Origin: Lasiodiplodia sp. COLG20
Lineage: Eukaryota; Ascomycota; Dothideomycetes; Botryosphaeriales; Botryosphaeriaceae
NCBI GenBank assembly: GCA_009801085.1
Contig: VNWV01000005.1
Coordinates: 3,123,608 to 3,187,607 of the forward strand
Length of the DNA: 64,000 nt
Reading direction: 5' to 3'
Under the pieces are notes generated by a model that was not told where the DNA came from, made no database searches, and was given only the letters and a program-made list of their open reading frames with translations. The position numbers and the translations under genes are program-made. Below, in pieces: positions 11,320 through 23,460 of the stretch (positions are counted from its first letter, which is position 1; the number at the start of each line of letters is the position of its first letter).

Positions 11320-11925
11320 AACACCTGAACCCTCGAATAGGTTGTGTCGGAAGCGCAGGGGCGGCGCCGGATACCATTATGCTTTGTCACCAATGACAAT
11401 GCGACCGAAGCTGGATGGAAGGCTGTTGGAGTGATGGAATAAGCAAGTGGGGTGGTTGTGAGAGCGCGGGCAACGCGTGGTGCTATTACCCCGCTCAGGA
11501 GCGAGGCTGTGTATTGCTTAGAGCTGCCAACGCACCTATGCATGGACTATGAGGCTTTGCATATCTTACTTCTTTTATGTGGTTCGTGTAACCACATGCC
11601 TGAGTACGGATTGGATTGGCTCAAACATCCTCAGCTTACCTGCAAGGTAGGAAGACGCGTGCGTGGCAAACCTGACCTTCAGCCTTGTGCAGCGCTGTTG
11701 CAAAATTGATGAAGAAAGACGAATAAGTGATTCTTGGAACAGCGCTGAGGAGGGGACTCGGGGCGGCGGGTCACCTTGAAAGGCCTCTTTGGATACATAT
11801 TAGCTTAATCAGTGAAACGAACCTCGCAGACCAAGCCAACATCCCCCAAACAGGCGACACACAATCGTATTTATCTCTTCTCTCAATTCTCTCAGGGGAG
11901 CAGACGACACCTCTCGCCACCACAA
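11320..11925. other. Intergenic between transporter stop and kinase-TF start
   Basis: No gene is supported. It is the promoter region of the kinase-TF gene and the 3' flank of the transporter gene. Confidence 0.5.
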
Positions 11926-14900
11926 TCACTCCAACGCCGTCGAAAAACCAACCGAATACGTCTCCCCAACCGCCCCCTTCACCCCGACAACCAACTCATC
12001 CAACGCCTCCATCATCCCGAGCAACGAATTCAACGCCACACAGTACCTCCTAAACTCGCTCTGACAAACCCTCTCCCTACTCACCGGCTCCAACTCAACC
12101 CTCTGCATCCTCTCCACCATCCTCTCCGCCATCCGCGGCCTCAGCACCGCCGGCAGCGCATCCCCGGTCTTCAGCGTCTGCCCCACCAGATTCAGCACCG
12201 CCACCACCTCCCCAACAACACCATCATCCAGCACGCCGCTCGCAGCAGCAAACTGCTGCCGCAAGGCCGACGGCAGGCGCGCGGTGTAAGCGTGCAGCTG
12301 CGCGAGGGCGACGGCGAAGGCGCCGTGCGCGCGGACGACGGCCAGCAGCGTCGCGGAGTCGAAGACGCTGGAGGAGAACTCGAAGCGGAGGAGCTGGATC
12401 GGCTCGACGAGGGCGCTGAGGGTCTCGAAGGTGTCGATGGTGGCGGCGTTGACGGTTTCGGAAACAGAATTGACTGGCTTTTTGCCCTGGATGGCGTGGC
12501 GCCAGGCGAGGACGGAGAAGGCGAGGACGTCTTGGTTCGCGCGGAGGGAGGCGGAGAGCGTCTTGGTGATGTGGCGGGCGGCCGAGGGCGGGCGCGGGAG
12601 GAGCGTGACGATGGCGGCGGCGAAGAAGCCGATCAGGACGAGGAGGATGCGGCGCCAGAAGATTTCGTAGCCGACGCCTGGGTTGCCGTAGGAGGGGATG
12701 TGGCTGGAGAGAGAGAGATTAACTGTTGCCGCGAGTTGTTGTTGTTGTGCGGAAGGTATGTACTTACGTGTCGTCCCAACTGTATCCGACTACCATGCAC
12801 ATGGTGGCAGATACCAGCATCACACCCGGAAGGAGCACCGATGGGGCGTAAAGACGGAACCACATGATGCAGATGATGACGGGAGCCATGATTGCAGCCA
12901 TTCCGTAGGGATTCCCCGGCCCGTTGCCCGCTCCGATGTACCAGCAAGCCAGACCGACGACGCCGCCTGTCACGGTTCCGGCGATGCGGATGATGAAGGA
13001 GTACGTGAAGTCGGAAATGAACATGGTAAGGGCAGTCTATGAAGTAGTCAGCACTCCAATCCTGCAGATTCTCAAAGTGATTCTTGCCTGCGCCATAATC
13101 AGTCCCCAAAGCCCCTTTTCCCTGTAGTAGAACCCGGCACTGCTTTTTATAACCGCCGGCAACGCCAAAGCGATCGAAACAACCAGCATACGAAGCGCGT
13201 ACATGCCCTCCGCATTACCAAACCACTTCGTCAACGCCAGGAGAAACCGCCCAACGGCACCTCTCCTTTTCCGCCCATGATGCCGCCTCAGCGTCGCCAA
13301 AAGCTGCTCAGCGTCCAACGTATCACCCGCGTCATCTGGCGCCTTCTTCTCATCCTCAGGACCGCCGCTGCTGGCGTCAGACTCCACGGCAGCAGCCAGC
13401 GTCTCCTCGTCTTTACTAAACACCCACGCCGCAGCATGCCTGATCTTCGTCGGAAACCACAAGCGCGGCGTCGGCCTCTCCTCCTCGATCTGCACCACTC
13501 TCTCCAACATCCCCTTCAGCGCTTCGCCAAAGCGGCACAAGCGCTCCTCGAACACGAACGTCGCGAGCAGCGCTTTCGCGTGGTCCGCAGAGACGACCTT
13601 CTTCTTCTCGCCCGCCTCCAACAACGCGCCATCCGCATCGAACCGCTGGTCGTACCTGGCAAGGATGCGCTCCGTGTTCAGCGCGGAGAAGGCCTCGAGT
13701 TCGCGTTCTAACGCCGCGATGGTAGCACGGTGCCGCTGGCGCACTGCCGCATACTCGTCAGCGGAGAGGCGGCCGAACCAGCGCCGCTTGTTGGCGAGCT
13801 CGACGCCCTCGATGATCGCGCTGACGGTGTCGGCGATGGCGGAGAGGAGCGGTTGCGAGGACGTGCGGAAGAAGGCGTCCAAGTGACCCCACGGCAGCGG
13901 CTGATCGACGACGGCCTGACCACCTGCAGTCTCGACGCGGGAGAGTAGCTGCACGATCGGCACGCCTTCATGGCTGCTGCTGCTGCTCGAAAGGGGCCGC
14001 GAAGCCGCCACATCCGTAGACGCAGCAGCAGTAGCAGCAGCACCACCATCTGCAGCCGCGGCCGCGGACGACTGCGTCGTCGCCAGATTCAGCATCCCCA
14101 TGAACGCAGCGAGGACGTCCTCCAGCGGCTTCCGCAGCGCCTCGACGTCCTCTGCCTTCCAGCACCCGAACGAAAAGTCCAGCGGGAGGAACGCCAGGTT
14201 CGCCTGCAGCGCCTTGAACGCTCCCAGCATATCCCGCCTGCTCTCCACCACGCGCGCCTCATCCACGCACACCTGCCCAGGGGCAGCCAAGAACGCCGCG
14301 TACGCCCCCACGAACTCCCCGACGGGCGCGACCACCTGCCCCACCTGCCTTAGGCAGATGTGCGACGTCGACTCCGGGAAGAAGAGCAGGTTGCACACGA
14401 GATTGATCGCGATGGCCGTGGCGGCCGGCTTGATCAGGGTCTGCGGGATCGTGCCCTGGAACGACGGCAGCAGCGGCGCGATGGTCAGGAAGATGTCGCT
14501 GACGATGATGGCGAACAGCGTGACCAGCGCCAGCTTGGGCGCCGCCGCCTTCAGCCGCGCCAGCAGGTAGATGAACAGCCCCAGCATGCAGAAGTACGTC
14601 GCCACGACGCGCGCGTCCAGCATGTAGCCGTCGAAGATCAGCTGCTGCGCGTAGGTCGATTGGCCGGAGGAGGCGGAGGGGTTGGATATGTTCTGCTGAG
14701 CTATTACCGTCTGCGATAGCGCGGCTAGTTGGGCGTTGGTTTCGGCAATGGGGCGTGTGGCCAGCGCTGCTTTCATGGTTATCACGCCCCAGGCCCAGCC
14801 GAGCGCCATGCCGAGGATGGCGGAGACTCCGCCTAGGACGGACATGAGGACGACGCCGGTGGAGGGGAGGATGAAGAGGAGGATTCTAGGAAAGGATCAG

Positions 14901-15356
14901 CTAAGAACAAGGCGGAAGAGAGAAGGATTGAGAGAGACACTTACGGCGCAAAGAACAGTGCTTGGCCATAGCTGTTTAGAACGGGGTCGATGAAGATCAG
15001 GATCGCGCCTATCCAGACGGCGACAGAAGACTTGAACAATGCTTTGAGGTCCGGAGCATTGAAGTGGTCGAGCCAGCTGGGTAACTTTTTTCTCCGCTGC
15101 TTCTTCTTCTGTCCGGGGTCCGCATTGCGAGGGGTGAGGAAAGGGTTGTCGAGCGTGTCGGGCTGAGGACCTGCTGCTGCTGCTTTTCCAGTATCGAGCT
15201 GCGCTGCGTCGTCGTCGACGTCGCGATGCGGAATTTGAGGAGATCTGCAATTGATACAACGAGTGTGTTTTGGAAGTCGGTGATAGTCTGACGATCAAGG
15301 GAGCGAATTGAGTTGACTAGGAACAGGGGCGGTGATAGGTCGAGATGATAATACAT
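11926..15356 (-). CDS. FUSC / DUF2421 (aromatic acid exporter-like) membrane transporter
   Basis: Supported exons are 14945-15244, 13088-14885, 12768-13036 and 11926-12703 (TGA), at least about 1,048 residues; phases agree. The exon ending at 15244 has no ATG and begins mid-codon, so a short first exon lies upstream. ATG 15356 is a candidate, but no good donor in the needed phase was found, so the 5' end is unresolved. Conserved motifs are KKLPSWLDHFNAPDLKALFK, ILLFILPSTGVVLMSVLGG and YREKGLWGLIMAQ, with two clusters of membrane helices separated by a long cytosolic segment, as in fungal fusaric-acid-resistance-like and brefeldin A-sensitivity proteins. Intron 13037-13087 has a GC donor (CAG|GCAAGA). 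Efflux of aromatic or organic acids is the family role. A relic of this gene lies at 7100-7262. Confidence 0.88.
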
Positions 15357-16076
15357 TTTTAGTGTCGGAAGCGGATGCTCGAAAATGGTGTACCTTGCAC
15401 AACTACGAGCTAGATGTTTTATGCGGGGAGAGGCGGCGTCGTGAACAACCGAAGCCGATCATTCAATAATCGCCACGCTACCGGAAAGCGTACAACCGAT
15501 GCAATCCGCGTCACCATGCATAACTCCACAGACTTCAACCATGATCCGACAGGCTAAGCTTGACGAGGATCAGACAACCTCGGATAAGCTTTGCGGAGTC
15601 GAGACATTGCATGGGTCATTTATGAATGATGTACTTTGTTACCAGTTCGGTACTCCACGAGCCGGCGGCGGTGGCCCCACTCATCAGCACACACTAAACA
15701 CTTCCCGAAATATCCCAGCAAATGACGGCGGGGTCCCTGCGTAGCCTCTTCCTATCATAGCTCGACAAGTACGAATGGCAGATATGGCTTGGCAAATCAT
15801 GGTAGCGCAAGAAACATTTGATATCCAGACCGAAGCCTGTCAGGGGGGTACAGGATGCTCTAAGCCTATGCTTAACAGTAGCAACTAACGCCAGCAAAAG
15901 AAAAATCCTCTCGCATCGGTATAAATGCGGAGAAGAGGAGAGAATTAGGAGCTCCAAAATGCACATGGCAGCATTTCTCTTTCAGCCCCCTCCCAAAAAC
16001 AAAGACACAAAGCCAACAACAAAACACCGCTGTTCTTTTTCCCAGGTCCGTACTTTAGATTTGAATTAAAAAAGAA
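15357..16076. other. Intergenic between RVS161 3' end and transporter promoter
   Basis: No coding feature is supported. The left part is probably the transporter promoter or leader, the right part the RVS161 3' UTR. Confidence 0.5.
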
Positions 16077-17077
16077 TTAAACGGTTCCGGCAATGCTCAA
16101 CTCGCGAATCTCCTGCAGCACCTCCTCGACGCGCTGGTCCAGCTGGCCGCTGGCGTATTGGTCGCGCACGTCGGCGTCGAGGTACTGCTGGACCTGGGCC
16201 ATGCGCGAGTAGGCCTCGGCGCAGAAGCGCAGCTGGATCTTGACGAGCGCCTCGAACGACGGGTCGAGGTAGGGCACGCGCAGGTCGATGAGCTGCGGGA
16301 TCTCGTTGGTCAGCTGCTCGTTGAGTTGGTCGTACGCCGCCTTAGCCAGCTGCTCGTCCTTCTCGGCGCGCGGCAGCTTCGTGGGATCCTTGTCAGGCTT
16401 GTCCGTCAGCTTGCGCACTTTGGCGCGCATGGCGTCGTAGTCCGTCTGCTTGTGCCCGCGCTTCTTGATACCTGGCGGCTTGTTAGCGAGGTGTTGCTGG
16501 AGGAGAGGGAGGGCTGGACGTACATTCGTTGATCTCAGGGAAGTAGGCACAGAATCGCGAAATGGGCTCCAGCACCGTGGTCCTGCGATGATGTCAGTGG
16601 TGACCGGGGTTGGACACAGTGCTCGGGAATGCGTACCGGTACGGACCGTCCAGCGCCTTGATAGTCTCGGCGTCCAGGTCGGCGACGGCATCCTTATAGC
16701 TCCTGCTCACGCCATCCTTGGCTCCAGCGTCTCCGTAGAAAGCGTCAATCGTCTCGGCAATACGCATTTGCGAGGCCGTCATAGCTGTATTTCCCCGTCA
16801 GCTGAGCTGCCACAGTTGTTACGACCAGTCCACCAACCTCGTAGAGAGTCGAGATAGCCCTTCGCTTCCTTCTGCAGCTTGTTCGCGGCCGTCTCCATGG
16901 TGCGGTAGCGGCGCAGCTCGGTTTCAAAATCGCGGTCGTTGGTGCGTTCGACATGGCCAGTCTTCATCATAACCTGGGTCGTCGCCCGGTTGACGCCCTT
17001 CTTGAAGCCTGAAAGCACGTCAGCTCGCTCGGCGAGTAGCAGCCTTGGAGATATAAGCGCGTACCTGACCACGACAT
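16077..17077 (-). CDS. RVS161: BAR-domain protein Rvs161 (amphiphysin-like)
   Basis: Five exons: 17065-17077, 16838-17008, 16637-16784, 16524-16582 and 16077-16471 (TAA); 261 residues, close to the 265 of yeast Rvs161. It begins MSWSGFKKGVNRATTQVMMK and contains RMIxD-like coiled helices, GPYRTTVLEPISRFCAYFPE and CIKKRGHKQTDYDAMR, all hallmarks of the Rvs161/Hob3 BAR domain. There is no SH3 domain, as expected. It should heterodimerise with Rvs167 to bend membranes at endocytic sites and actin patches. The four introns are 52-56 bp. It is divergent from the tRNA-synthetase gene, sharing a 336 bp intergenic region. Confidence 0.95.
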
Positions 17078-17413
17078 GTTTGCGGCCTGGAGGGACTTCG
17101 GGGGTGGTGTTGGGCGGCGTATTGAGGGGCTGAATTGGGCGCTTAAGTGGATGTTCCGGAATCGCGCAGCAGCGGGCGGGCGTGACGGTAGAATATACTG
17201 CAGCGGTGGAGAAGAGGGAGGCAAAGCGGCGACAGGACGCGCAGCAGTGATGTTGGTGATGTGGCTGTGTGGGAGGGCGAGTATGGCTTGCGCAACTTGG
17301 GCAGGCGGCGCTGCCGGACGGCCGTCTTGGCGTGATGACGCCTGCGCTGCCGATCCTCCAAGCCTCCGAGCCGCCCGAAGCCAAATCCCAAAGAAACATC
17401 CACACCGCGCCTC
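17078..17413. promoter_or_regulatory. Divergent promoter of RVS161 and MSW1
   Basis: The 336 bp between the two divergent start codons must hold both promoters. No TATA box or recognised operator stands out. Confidence 0.45.
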
Positions 17414-18659
17414 ATGTCCTCCTCTCGCGTGCCGCGTCGCCTCCCGCGCTGCCTAAGCACACCATCATGCCCTCGTAGCACCCGCCGTCTCCTGTCGTCG
17501 AACAGCAAGATCTCGCGCCCGGAGATCATCTTCTCGGGCATCCAGCCCACCGGCATCCCGCATCTGGGCAACTATCTGGGTGCGCTGCAGCGATGGGTCA
17601 AGCTGCAAAATGAAGCCGCCCCGAGCACCAACCTGGTCTTCTCCGTCGTCGACCTGCACGCCATCACCCTCCGCCAGGACCCCAAGCAATTGCGGCTGTG
17701 GCGCAAGGAGATGCTCGCCAGCCTGCTCGCCGTCGGCCTGGATCCGAAACGTTCCATCATCTTCAACCAGTCTGATGTATGCGCGCGTTAACCACGCCGG
17801 AATGAATGGGTTGTTGATTCAACAACTTTGTGTAGGTCCCCGCCCATTCGGAGCTGATGTGGATTCTCAGCTGCCAGGCCTCGATGGGCTACCTGTCGCG
17901 CATGACGCAGTGGAAGGTCTCTATTCTTACCCCTCCTTCCGCTTCTGTCGGCCTATACTCACTTCTCACTCCTCCCCGCAGAGCAAATCCACCACCGAGA
18001 AAGAACCCAAGCTCGGCCTCTTCTCCTACCCGGTCCTGCAAGCCGCCGACATCCTCGTGCACCGCGCCACCCACGTCCCCGTCGGCGAGGACCAGGCCCA
18101 ACACCTGGAATTCGCGCGCGAGTGCGCGGGCTCCTTCAACCACGCCATCGGCCGCACCGTGCTCGTGCCGCCCGACACGATCCTGTCGCCCGCCCGCCGC
18201 GTCATGAGCCTGACCAACCCCACCAAGAAAATGTCCAAGAGCGACGCCAACCCCAAGAGCCGCATCCTCATCACCGACGACCGCGACCAGATCGCCGCCA
18301 AGCTGCGCACCGCCGTCACGGACAGCATCGACGGCGTCTCGTACGAGCCCGAGACTCGCCCCGGCGTGTCGAATCTGGTCGAGATCATGTTCCACATGGG
18401 CGCGGGAGAGCCGGCGTCTGGCGACGCGCCGCAGAATTGTGATGAGCTGGCCAAGGAGTGCGAGGGGTTGAGTATGCGCGCGCTCAAGGAGCGGGTGACG
18501 GACGTGGTGGATGCGGGATTGGCGCCCGTCCGCGAGCGGTATTACGAGCTAATGCAGGACGAGTCGGCGCTAGATGAGATTAAAGAGGAGGGCGCGAAGA
18601 AGGCGAGAGAGAGCGCAGAGAGGACGATGAGGATGGTGCGGGATGCCATAGGGTTCTGA
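17414..18659 (+). CDS. MSW1: Mitochondrial tryptophanyl-tRNA synthetase
   Basis: Exons are 17414-17776, 17836-17916 and 17982-18659 (TGA); 373 residues, in phase. The Arg/Ser-rich N-terminus ([13 protein letters not shown]) fits a mitochondrial targeting peptide. Class I synthetase signatures are the HIGH-type PHLGNYLG within [20 protein letters not shown] and KMSKS in [30 protein letters not shown] is the bacterial-type TrpRS tRNA/ATP-site block. The bacterial-like length and the leader indicate the organellar enzyme, charging mitochondrial tRNA-Trp. Intron 2 has a weak donor, GTCTCT. A GT microsatellite follows the stop codon. Confidence 0.94.
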
Positions 18660-18698
18660 TGCGGGTAAGGATACCAAAAAGAGAAAAGGATGTGCTCG

Positions 18699-18701
<3 letters not shown>

Positions 18702-18730
<29 letters not shown>
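18702..18730. repeat. (GT)n microsatellite
   Basis: About 14 GT units lie 42 bp after the MSW1 stop codon, followed by poly-T tracts at 18760-18770 and 18802-18813. They lie between the convergent MSW1 and CFEM genes. Confidence 0.9.
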
Positions 18731-18961
18731 ATACCGTAGTAATGCCACTGACAATATTGTTTTTTTTTTCCCCTCTGCATAATTCGTCGCATGCAAGTCA
18801 CTTTTTTTTTTTTAGTCATGTGGTTGGTTTACAAATTATAGATTATTTCACTACTACATGTACGGTTTAGCCTGGATTTTCATCATCAGGCTATCATTCC
18901 TTCGTCCCTCCCTCCTAAGCTTCTCCAGACCTAATCGTAGCGGTATCCGATATGGGTTCGT

Positions 18962-19393
18962 TTACTGGTTCTTGCAGATGTCCGAGGCGACCTTGGCGGC
19001 CTCTGTTGTTGTTGATCATCTCGTTAGCATGCTGATCATTCTGGCTTGGACCCCCTTTGGAAAGGTTTTGTTTGCGGAGAGGGGGGATAGACGTACTAAT
19101 GGCATCCTCGGAAGAGCAGTTGTCGAGAACGCACGAGGTGGCGGCGGTCCGGACGTCGTCCTGCTTGGAGCAGACGCACTTCACGTCGTCGGCGGCGCAG
19201 CCAACCTGCTTGGCGGCGTCATCGGCGCAGGGCTTCTGTAGGGAGGGGAAGAAACGTGGTTAGCAGAGAGGTTTGGGGAGAACAGGAGGTGGTGGAGGGG
19301 GCTCCTTACGGCGCAGGCGGGGATGTCGGCCTGGGTGTAGGCAGCGGCAGAGGAGACCATGACGGTCATAGCGATGGCAGTGAGGAACTTCAT
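18962..19393 (-). CDS. Small secreted CFEM-domain protein
   Basis: Three exons, 19310-19393, 19097-19235 and 18962-19002 (TAA); 87 residues. A signal peptide MKFLTAIAMTVMVSSAAAYT precedes a single CFEM domain with eight cysteines: PACAKPCADD, VGCAADDVKCVC, TSCVLDNC and DICKNQ. The spacing and the Asp-rich segment before VKCVC fit CFEM, a fungal extracellular fold that can bind heme or act at the cell surface or as an effector. No Ser/Thr-rich stalk or GPI tail is present, so it is probably released. A TATA box lies about 107 bp upstream. Heme binding is not shown here. Confidence 0.9.
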
Positions 19394-19498
19394 TGTGATT
19401 TGAGGTGGGGGGTTTGGTTTGTGTTGTTGAGGGTTGAAGTGAGTGTGGTTGAGAGTTGGGTTGGTTGATGATGGGAGAGACTAGAGGACTTGGGGAGG

Positions 19499-19506
19499 CT
19501 TTATAT
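19499..19506 (-). promoter_or_regulatory. TATA box of the CFEM gene
   Basis: The minus strand reads ATATAAAG about 107 bp before the CFEM start codon. The leader below it is rich in CT and CAACAC, typical of strongly expressed fungal secreted-protein genes. Confidence 0.5.
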
Positions 19507-22500
19507 GTGTCTAGCGGGTGTGTCCTGTACCAGGTTGCACGGCGCGGCCGTCGATGACAAGGGACAAGAACAAGCTGGTGGGCCGGCGATGAATCATGGC
19601 CGAAGGATTCGTGGGTAGGTGCGTTCCTTCGAGAAATAAGCATCCGCGTTCTTGTCTCCACAACCGGTCTCCACACCGATGCCTTCTTCGGGAAGTGGGA
19701 GGTCTGAGCGGGCCGTACCGGTGGCCGCGGGCATGGGTTGTTTACGTAGGGCTTAGTGTGCAGCTTACTATTTGTTGAGGCAACGAGTGGGAAGCACTGG
19801 GAGTAAGGGTCTCTGAGACCGGATGCCGCAGTGCTTCGTGGTGAGCCCCTTGCTTTGTCACGGTAAACAGTGGATTCATTGATGAAGAGCATTTTGGAAT
19901 TCGAGAGGTTGAGAAAGGCTGGGAAACAGTGTTTCTGGATCTCTCTCCCTCTCTCTCTCTCCTCTTCCCCTTCGATCGATCTCTCTCTGCCTGGCCTTCT
20001 CCACAAAGTCCTGAAACACTAGGAAATCAAAGTAGGGACGCCTGACGGTTGATAATCGCCGTCCAGCACTCGATCAAGATAGGGGAGCCATGTCCGCTGA
20101 CCGCTGACGACGCGCTGGCGGATTTGCGCGCACATTAACTGTTTGTAGGCCGACGGGTGCTTCCCCCCGAAGCAGGATGAGGCTCGGTCGTCAATGGTCT
20201 GTGGGCGCCAGGGGTCTGAACAAGGCAGAGGCGGGAGTGGGGCTGCAGAAGCTTATTCCGACAGGCGTGCAATGTTGACCGATCCGGTTATCGATTGGCG
20301 TCACGCGACTCATGGGTCCCCGTCTACAGGGGGACATCTGTGCGCCTTGCGCGGGGGACGTTCAACGTTTGGCCGAGCGGGGAACAAGGGGACACGCCTC
20401 CGAGATTTCAGGCGGTGATGGGATGATGAGGGATTCTTCTACGGTTTGTGCTGGCCAGTTGTGGCGAGAGAGGTGCTGCGGTTGCCTGTTTTGGATTGGT
20501 GTGTGGCCGAACGGTTGGTGGTAGGCTTGCATGTCTGTCCTTGCCCGAGTTTTTCGGCGATGTGACATGGGCCTAGCGGTGAACTTGATGGTGTTGGCAG
20601 CTCTGATGAGCTCTGTGCCAGTGGAAAATTCCATTGGCAGGGTAGAGCTCATCGGAAGATACCAGAGGCTCCATGGAGGGCCCCCTATGACTTCATTGTT
20701 TGTGGACTCAAATTGTGGTCGAACTTTCACCTTTCTGTGCTACAGAAGATAGGGGATTGACATCCTGCGACAACCAAAAAGTTGCAAGGAATTGGTGGTT
20801 GCCAATTGAGAGTTCTCAACTTCATGGCGGTGAGGGTATCGCCGTTTCTAGGATAGTCAAACACTGACGCGGCCGTCTGGCGGTCTCTATCTCAATTCAT
20901 TTGAGCTATGATCGTTGATGAACAGTGAGATGTCGGCTTCTGCCCGATTTCCCCGAAGCCTTATCGAAGAGCGCCAAATAAATACTTTTAAGGGTTGATG
21001 TTGAACTTGATCGTATCTTCGGGGCGAACATTGGACCGGGGCTGTGGTGTCAGGGTCTTGCAGATGCCTTGTCCATCAGATGTCACCGTTACATCTACCG
21101 TCACCCAGTAATGGGGCGCTAAATATTTCACTCAGGTCCAATGGCATCCAGGTGCCCTCAACGGGGACGCTATCTTGCATTATAAACAGCAGTAGAATAA
21201 AATCTATTCCGTTGCAGGCTAGAACTTGTTGTGCAGGGAGACATGGGTATGTGTTCAACACTGAAGAACAAAGATAAACACGCCACTTCAAGTTTTCTTC
21301 AGCAAAGTCAGCTTCTCAGCGCATCACGCTATGTTCTATTACGTTTTGAATTCGTGGTCCTACACGACGATTGGAACAGAACGAAATCTTCCGCTGATCA
21401 GATAATGCAAGTCTCGGCGAAACATCTACGTTTTTCGATTTTGAATGCTGATATACGGATGTCCTATTGACTGTGTTACGCTATCGTTACTTAAAGTAAC
21501 AGGTAGTTTTTCTTACATCCAGCACATAGACGGTAAAAATACGCTTCATTATTCACAAAATTTGAATCTGCAGCCCGCTCTCTATCGTGCTAAGATCTGC
21601 CTTCACTGCCAGTGCAAAGCAAAGGTTACACTAGATTAAAAGCATTGGGACTCTAAACCCAGAGAATTTTGGTAGCGTGTTCTAAGTTTCCACACAGGAA
21701 GTTGGATGAGCAGACAGAATACCAAACAGTCTATGAAATATTTCCACCGTGATGGCGCATCGAGCTCGTCGCCATCGTGATTGCTGTAATTTTCCGCAGC
21801 CACAAGTCGAGACCAGCGTCGAACATATCCACAAGCCTGACGGATAACCTTTCACAAAAGCCTCAATCAAGGCAATGTTCCAGCCCAATACCGGTTCAAT
21901 GGCCCATTATCTGCAAAATATGCAACGCCATTCGGTCTCTTGCGGTTGGCCACGTCTTATCTGATTAGAGAGCAAGCCACTATGTTTCAAAAGAGAAAGA
22001 GATTAACTAGTGGGCGATAAGCATTGAACTGTCTTAAATTTATTTGAGACCGCCATGCTTCTGGGCCCACAACGCATGTAAGCCACTGTGGTCATCGAAA
22101 GCGCGGAGATAGCCGCAAAAGCCACAAACGCGGGGAGCAGCACGCAATCAGAAACACATGCAGCGCCAAGGAAACGCAAGTAAATTTTAACTCGTCAATT
22201 CGCTTAAAATCCAATGGCGCCATAGCATGCGGTACCGTAAAAAGTGAAAAACAAGTTGGGGGCCGTGCATGCGAACCGGTTCTCCCATTCGCCAGATCCC
22301 TGCGATCATGCAATCCGTCTAGCCCCGCACGTAACCCCTCCGCTCCCACTCGATTCGATAAAAAAGGTTCAGCCGCGCCGCTCCCTTCAACTCCCTTCCA
22401 TCACCGGACACCCGGTCTCCTCCCCATTGTGCATCCGCCTCGGCTTTTTCCCCCTACATTGACCCCGGACAAGTACAATGAGATGCGATAGCGAGCAGGA

Positions 22501-22672
22501 ACCCACAAAAGAAAAAGGCAAACGGAGGGATGGGGGAAATATATACAACAAAAGGGGGGTATCATGAACAACAACAAAGTAAACGAACAGCAGAAAGAGA
22601 GGGGCACACACGCTAGTAGTATCTCAACACGAAAAAGAAAGAGCAAGGAAACAATCACCAAGACTCGACACA
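19507..22672. other. Gene-poor region, 3.2 kb
   Basis: Short open frames occur on both strands (the longest 122 codons, minus, 20362-20730), but none shows a domain, splice continuity or coding bias I can support. A CT-rich tract lies at 19935-19990. The part from 21000 to 22250 is more AT-rich than the flanks. Confidence 0.5.
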
Positions 22673-23460
22673 TCAGTACGGCCTGCCCAAATCCATCACC
22701 GCATCCGGATAATCCTTCTCCTCGCCGTACCGCCCGTACCAAGTATCGACCTCCACATTCGCCTCCTCCGGCGACCGGCGGTGCACCTCCTGCACGTGCT
22801 GCTTGAGCGACGCGCGCCGGCCGAACGGCTGGTCCGTGTTGGCGCAGATGTAGCAGACGAAGCGCCGGCCGCCGCTGCCGTGCGGACACGTTCGGCTCTC
22901 GCGCCGGTGCCGCGTGAAGGTGTACTTGGAGCCGTACGACCTGCCGCAGCAGGAGAAGGAAGAGGAAGAGGAAGGAGAATGAGGAAGGCTGGCGTGCCGT
23001 GGTTGCTCGGGCGAAGGGTGGCCGGCGGAGGAGGGCGGGGAGGGGAGGCCGATGTGGTGGTTCACCCTGGCAGTGGAGGTCGACTTGTGGTGGTGGTGGC
23101 TGGTGGTTCGCGGGACCGCAAGGTGGGTGTTGTACGTCGGCGCGACGGGGTTGATGGCGGTGGAGTGGGGATGGTGGTTGTGGTGGTGAGAGTGGTGAGG
23201 TTGGGCCAAGCGATGGTGAGGAGTAACACCGGGACTGTACGGGCTTTGGTAGTGGCCGTGGTTGCTTTGGCGTGGTGTTTGGCGCTGTTGGACTAATCTG
23301 GTATCAACACTACGGTCACAGTAAGGGCCAACGACGGGAAGCCCGTACCATAAGGGTCAAAAGCGTCGGCATGGGCCTCCAAACGACCTCCCTGAAAGTT
23401 CGCCGCGTACTCCTCGAGAGAGAAACCACGGCTACCGTCGTTGGTGTAGTAAGAAGACAT
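22673..23460 (-). CDS. His-rich protein with two C2H2-like zinc-binding segments
   Basis: Two exons, 23349-23460 and 22673-23292 (TGA), joined across a 56 bp intron with in-phase GATTAG acceptor; 243 residues. It starts MSSYYTNDGSRGFSLEEYAA. The middle is strongly His/Ser/Pro-rich (HHSHHHNHHPHS). The C-terminal third has CCGRSYGSKYTFTRHRRE, then CPHGSG, then CYICANTDQPFGRRASLKQH with a following EVHRR, consistent with degenerate C2H2 fingers. I do not recognise an orthologue by name. A small fungal zinc-finger DNA-binding regulator is the most likely role; metal buffering by the His tracts is possible. It sits alone in a gene-poor region. Confidence 0.75.

Noticed and set aside
11812..12867. 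351-codon plus-strand open frame
   Set aside because: Antisense of the transporter C-terminal exons; Gln/Arg/His-rich shadow of codon-biased sequence.
20362..20730. 122-codon minus-strand frame in the gene-poor region
   Set aside because: No domain, no splice partners and no start-site context; composition does not differ from noncoding sequence.
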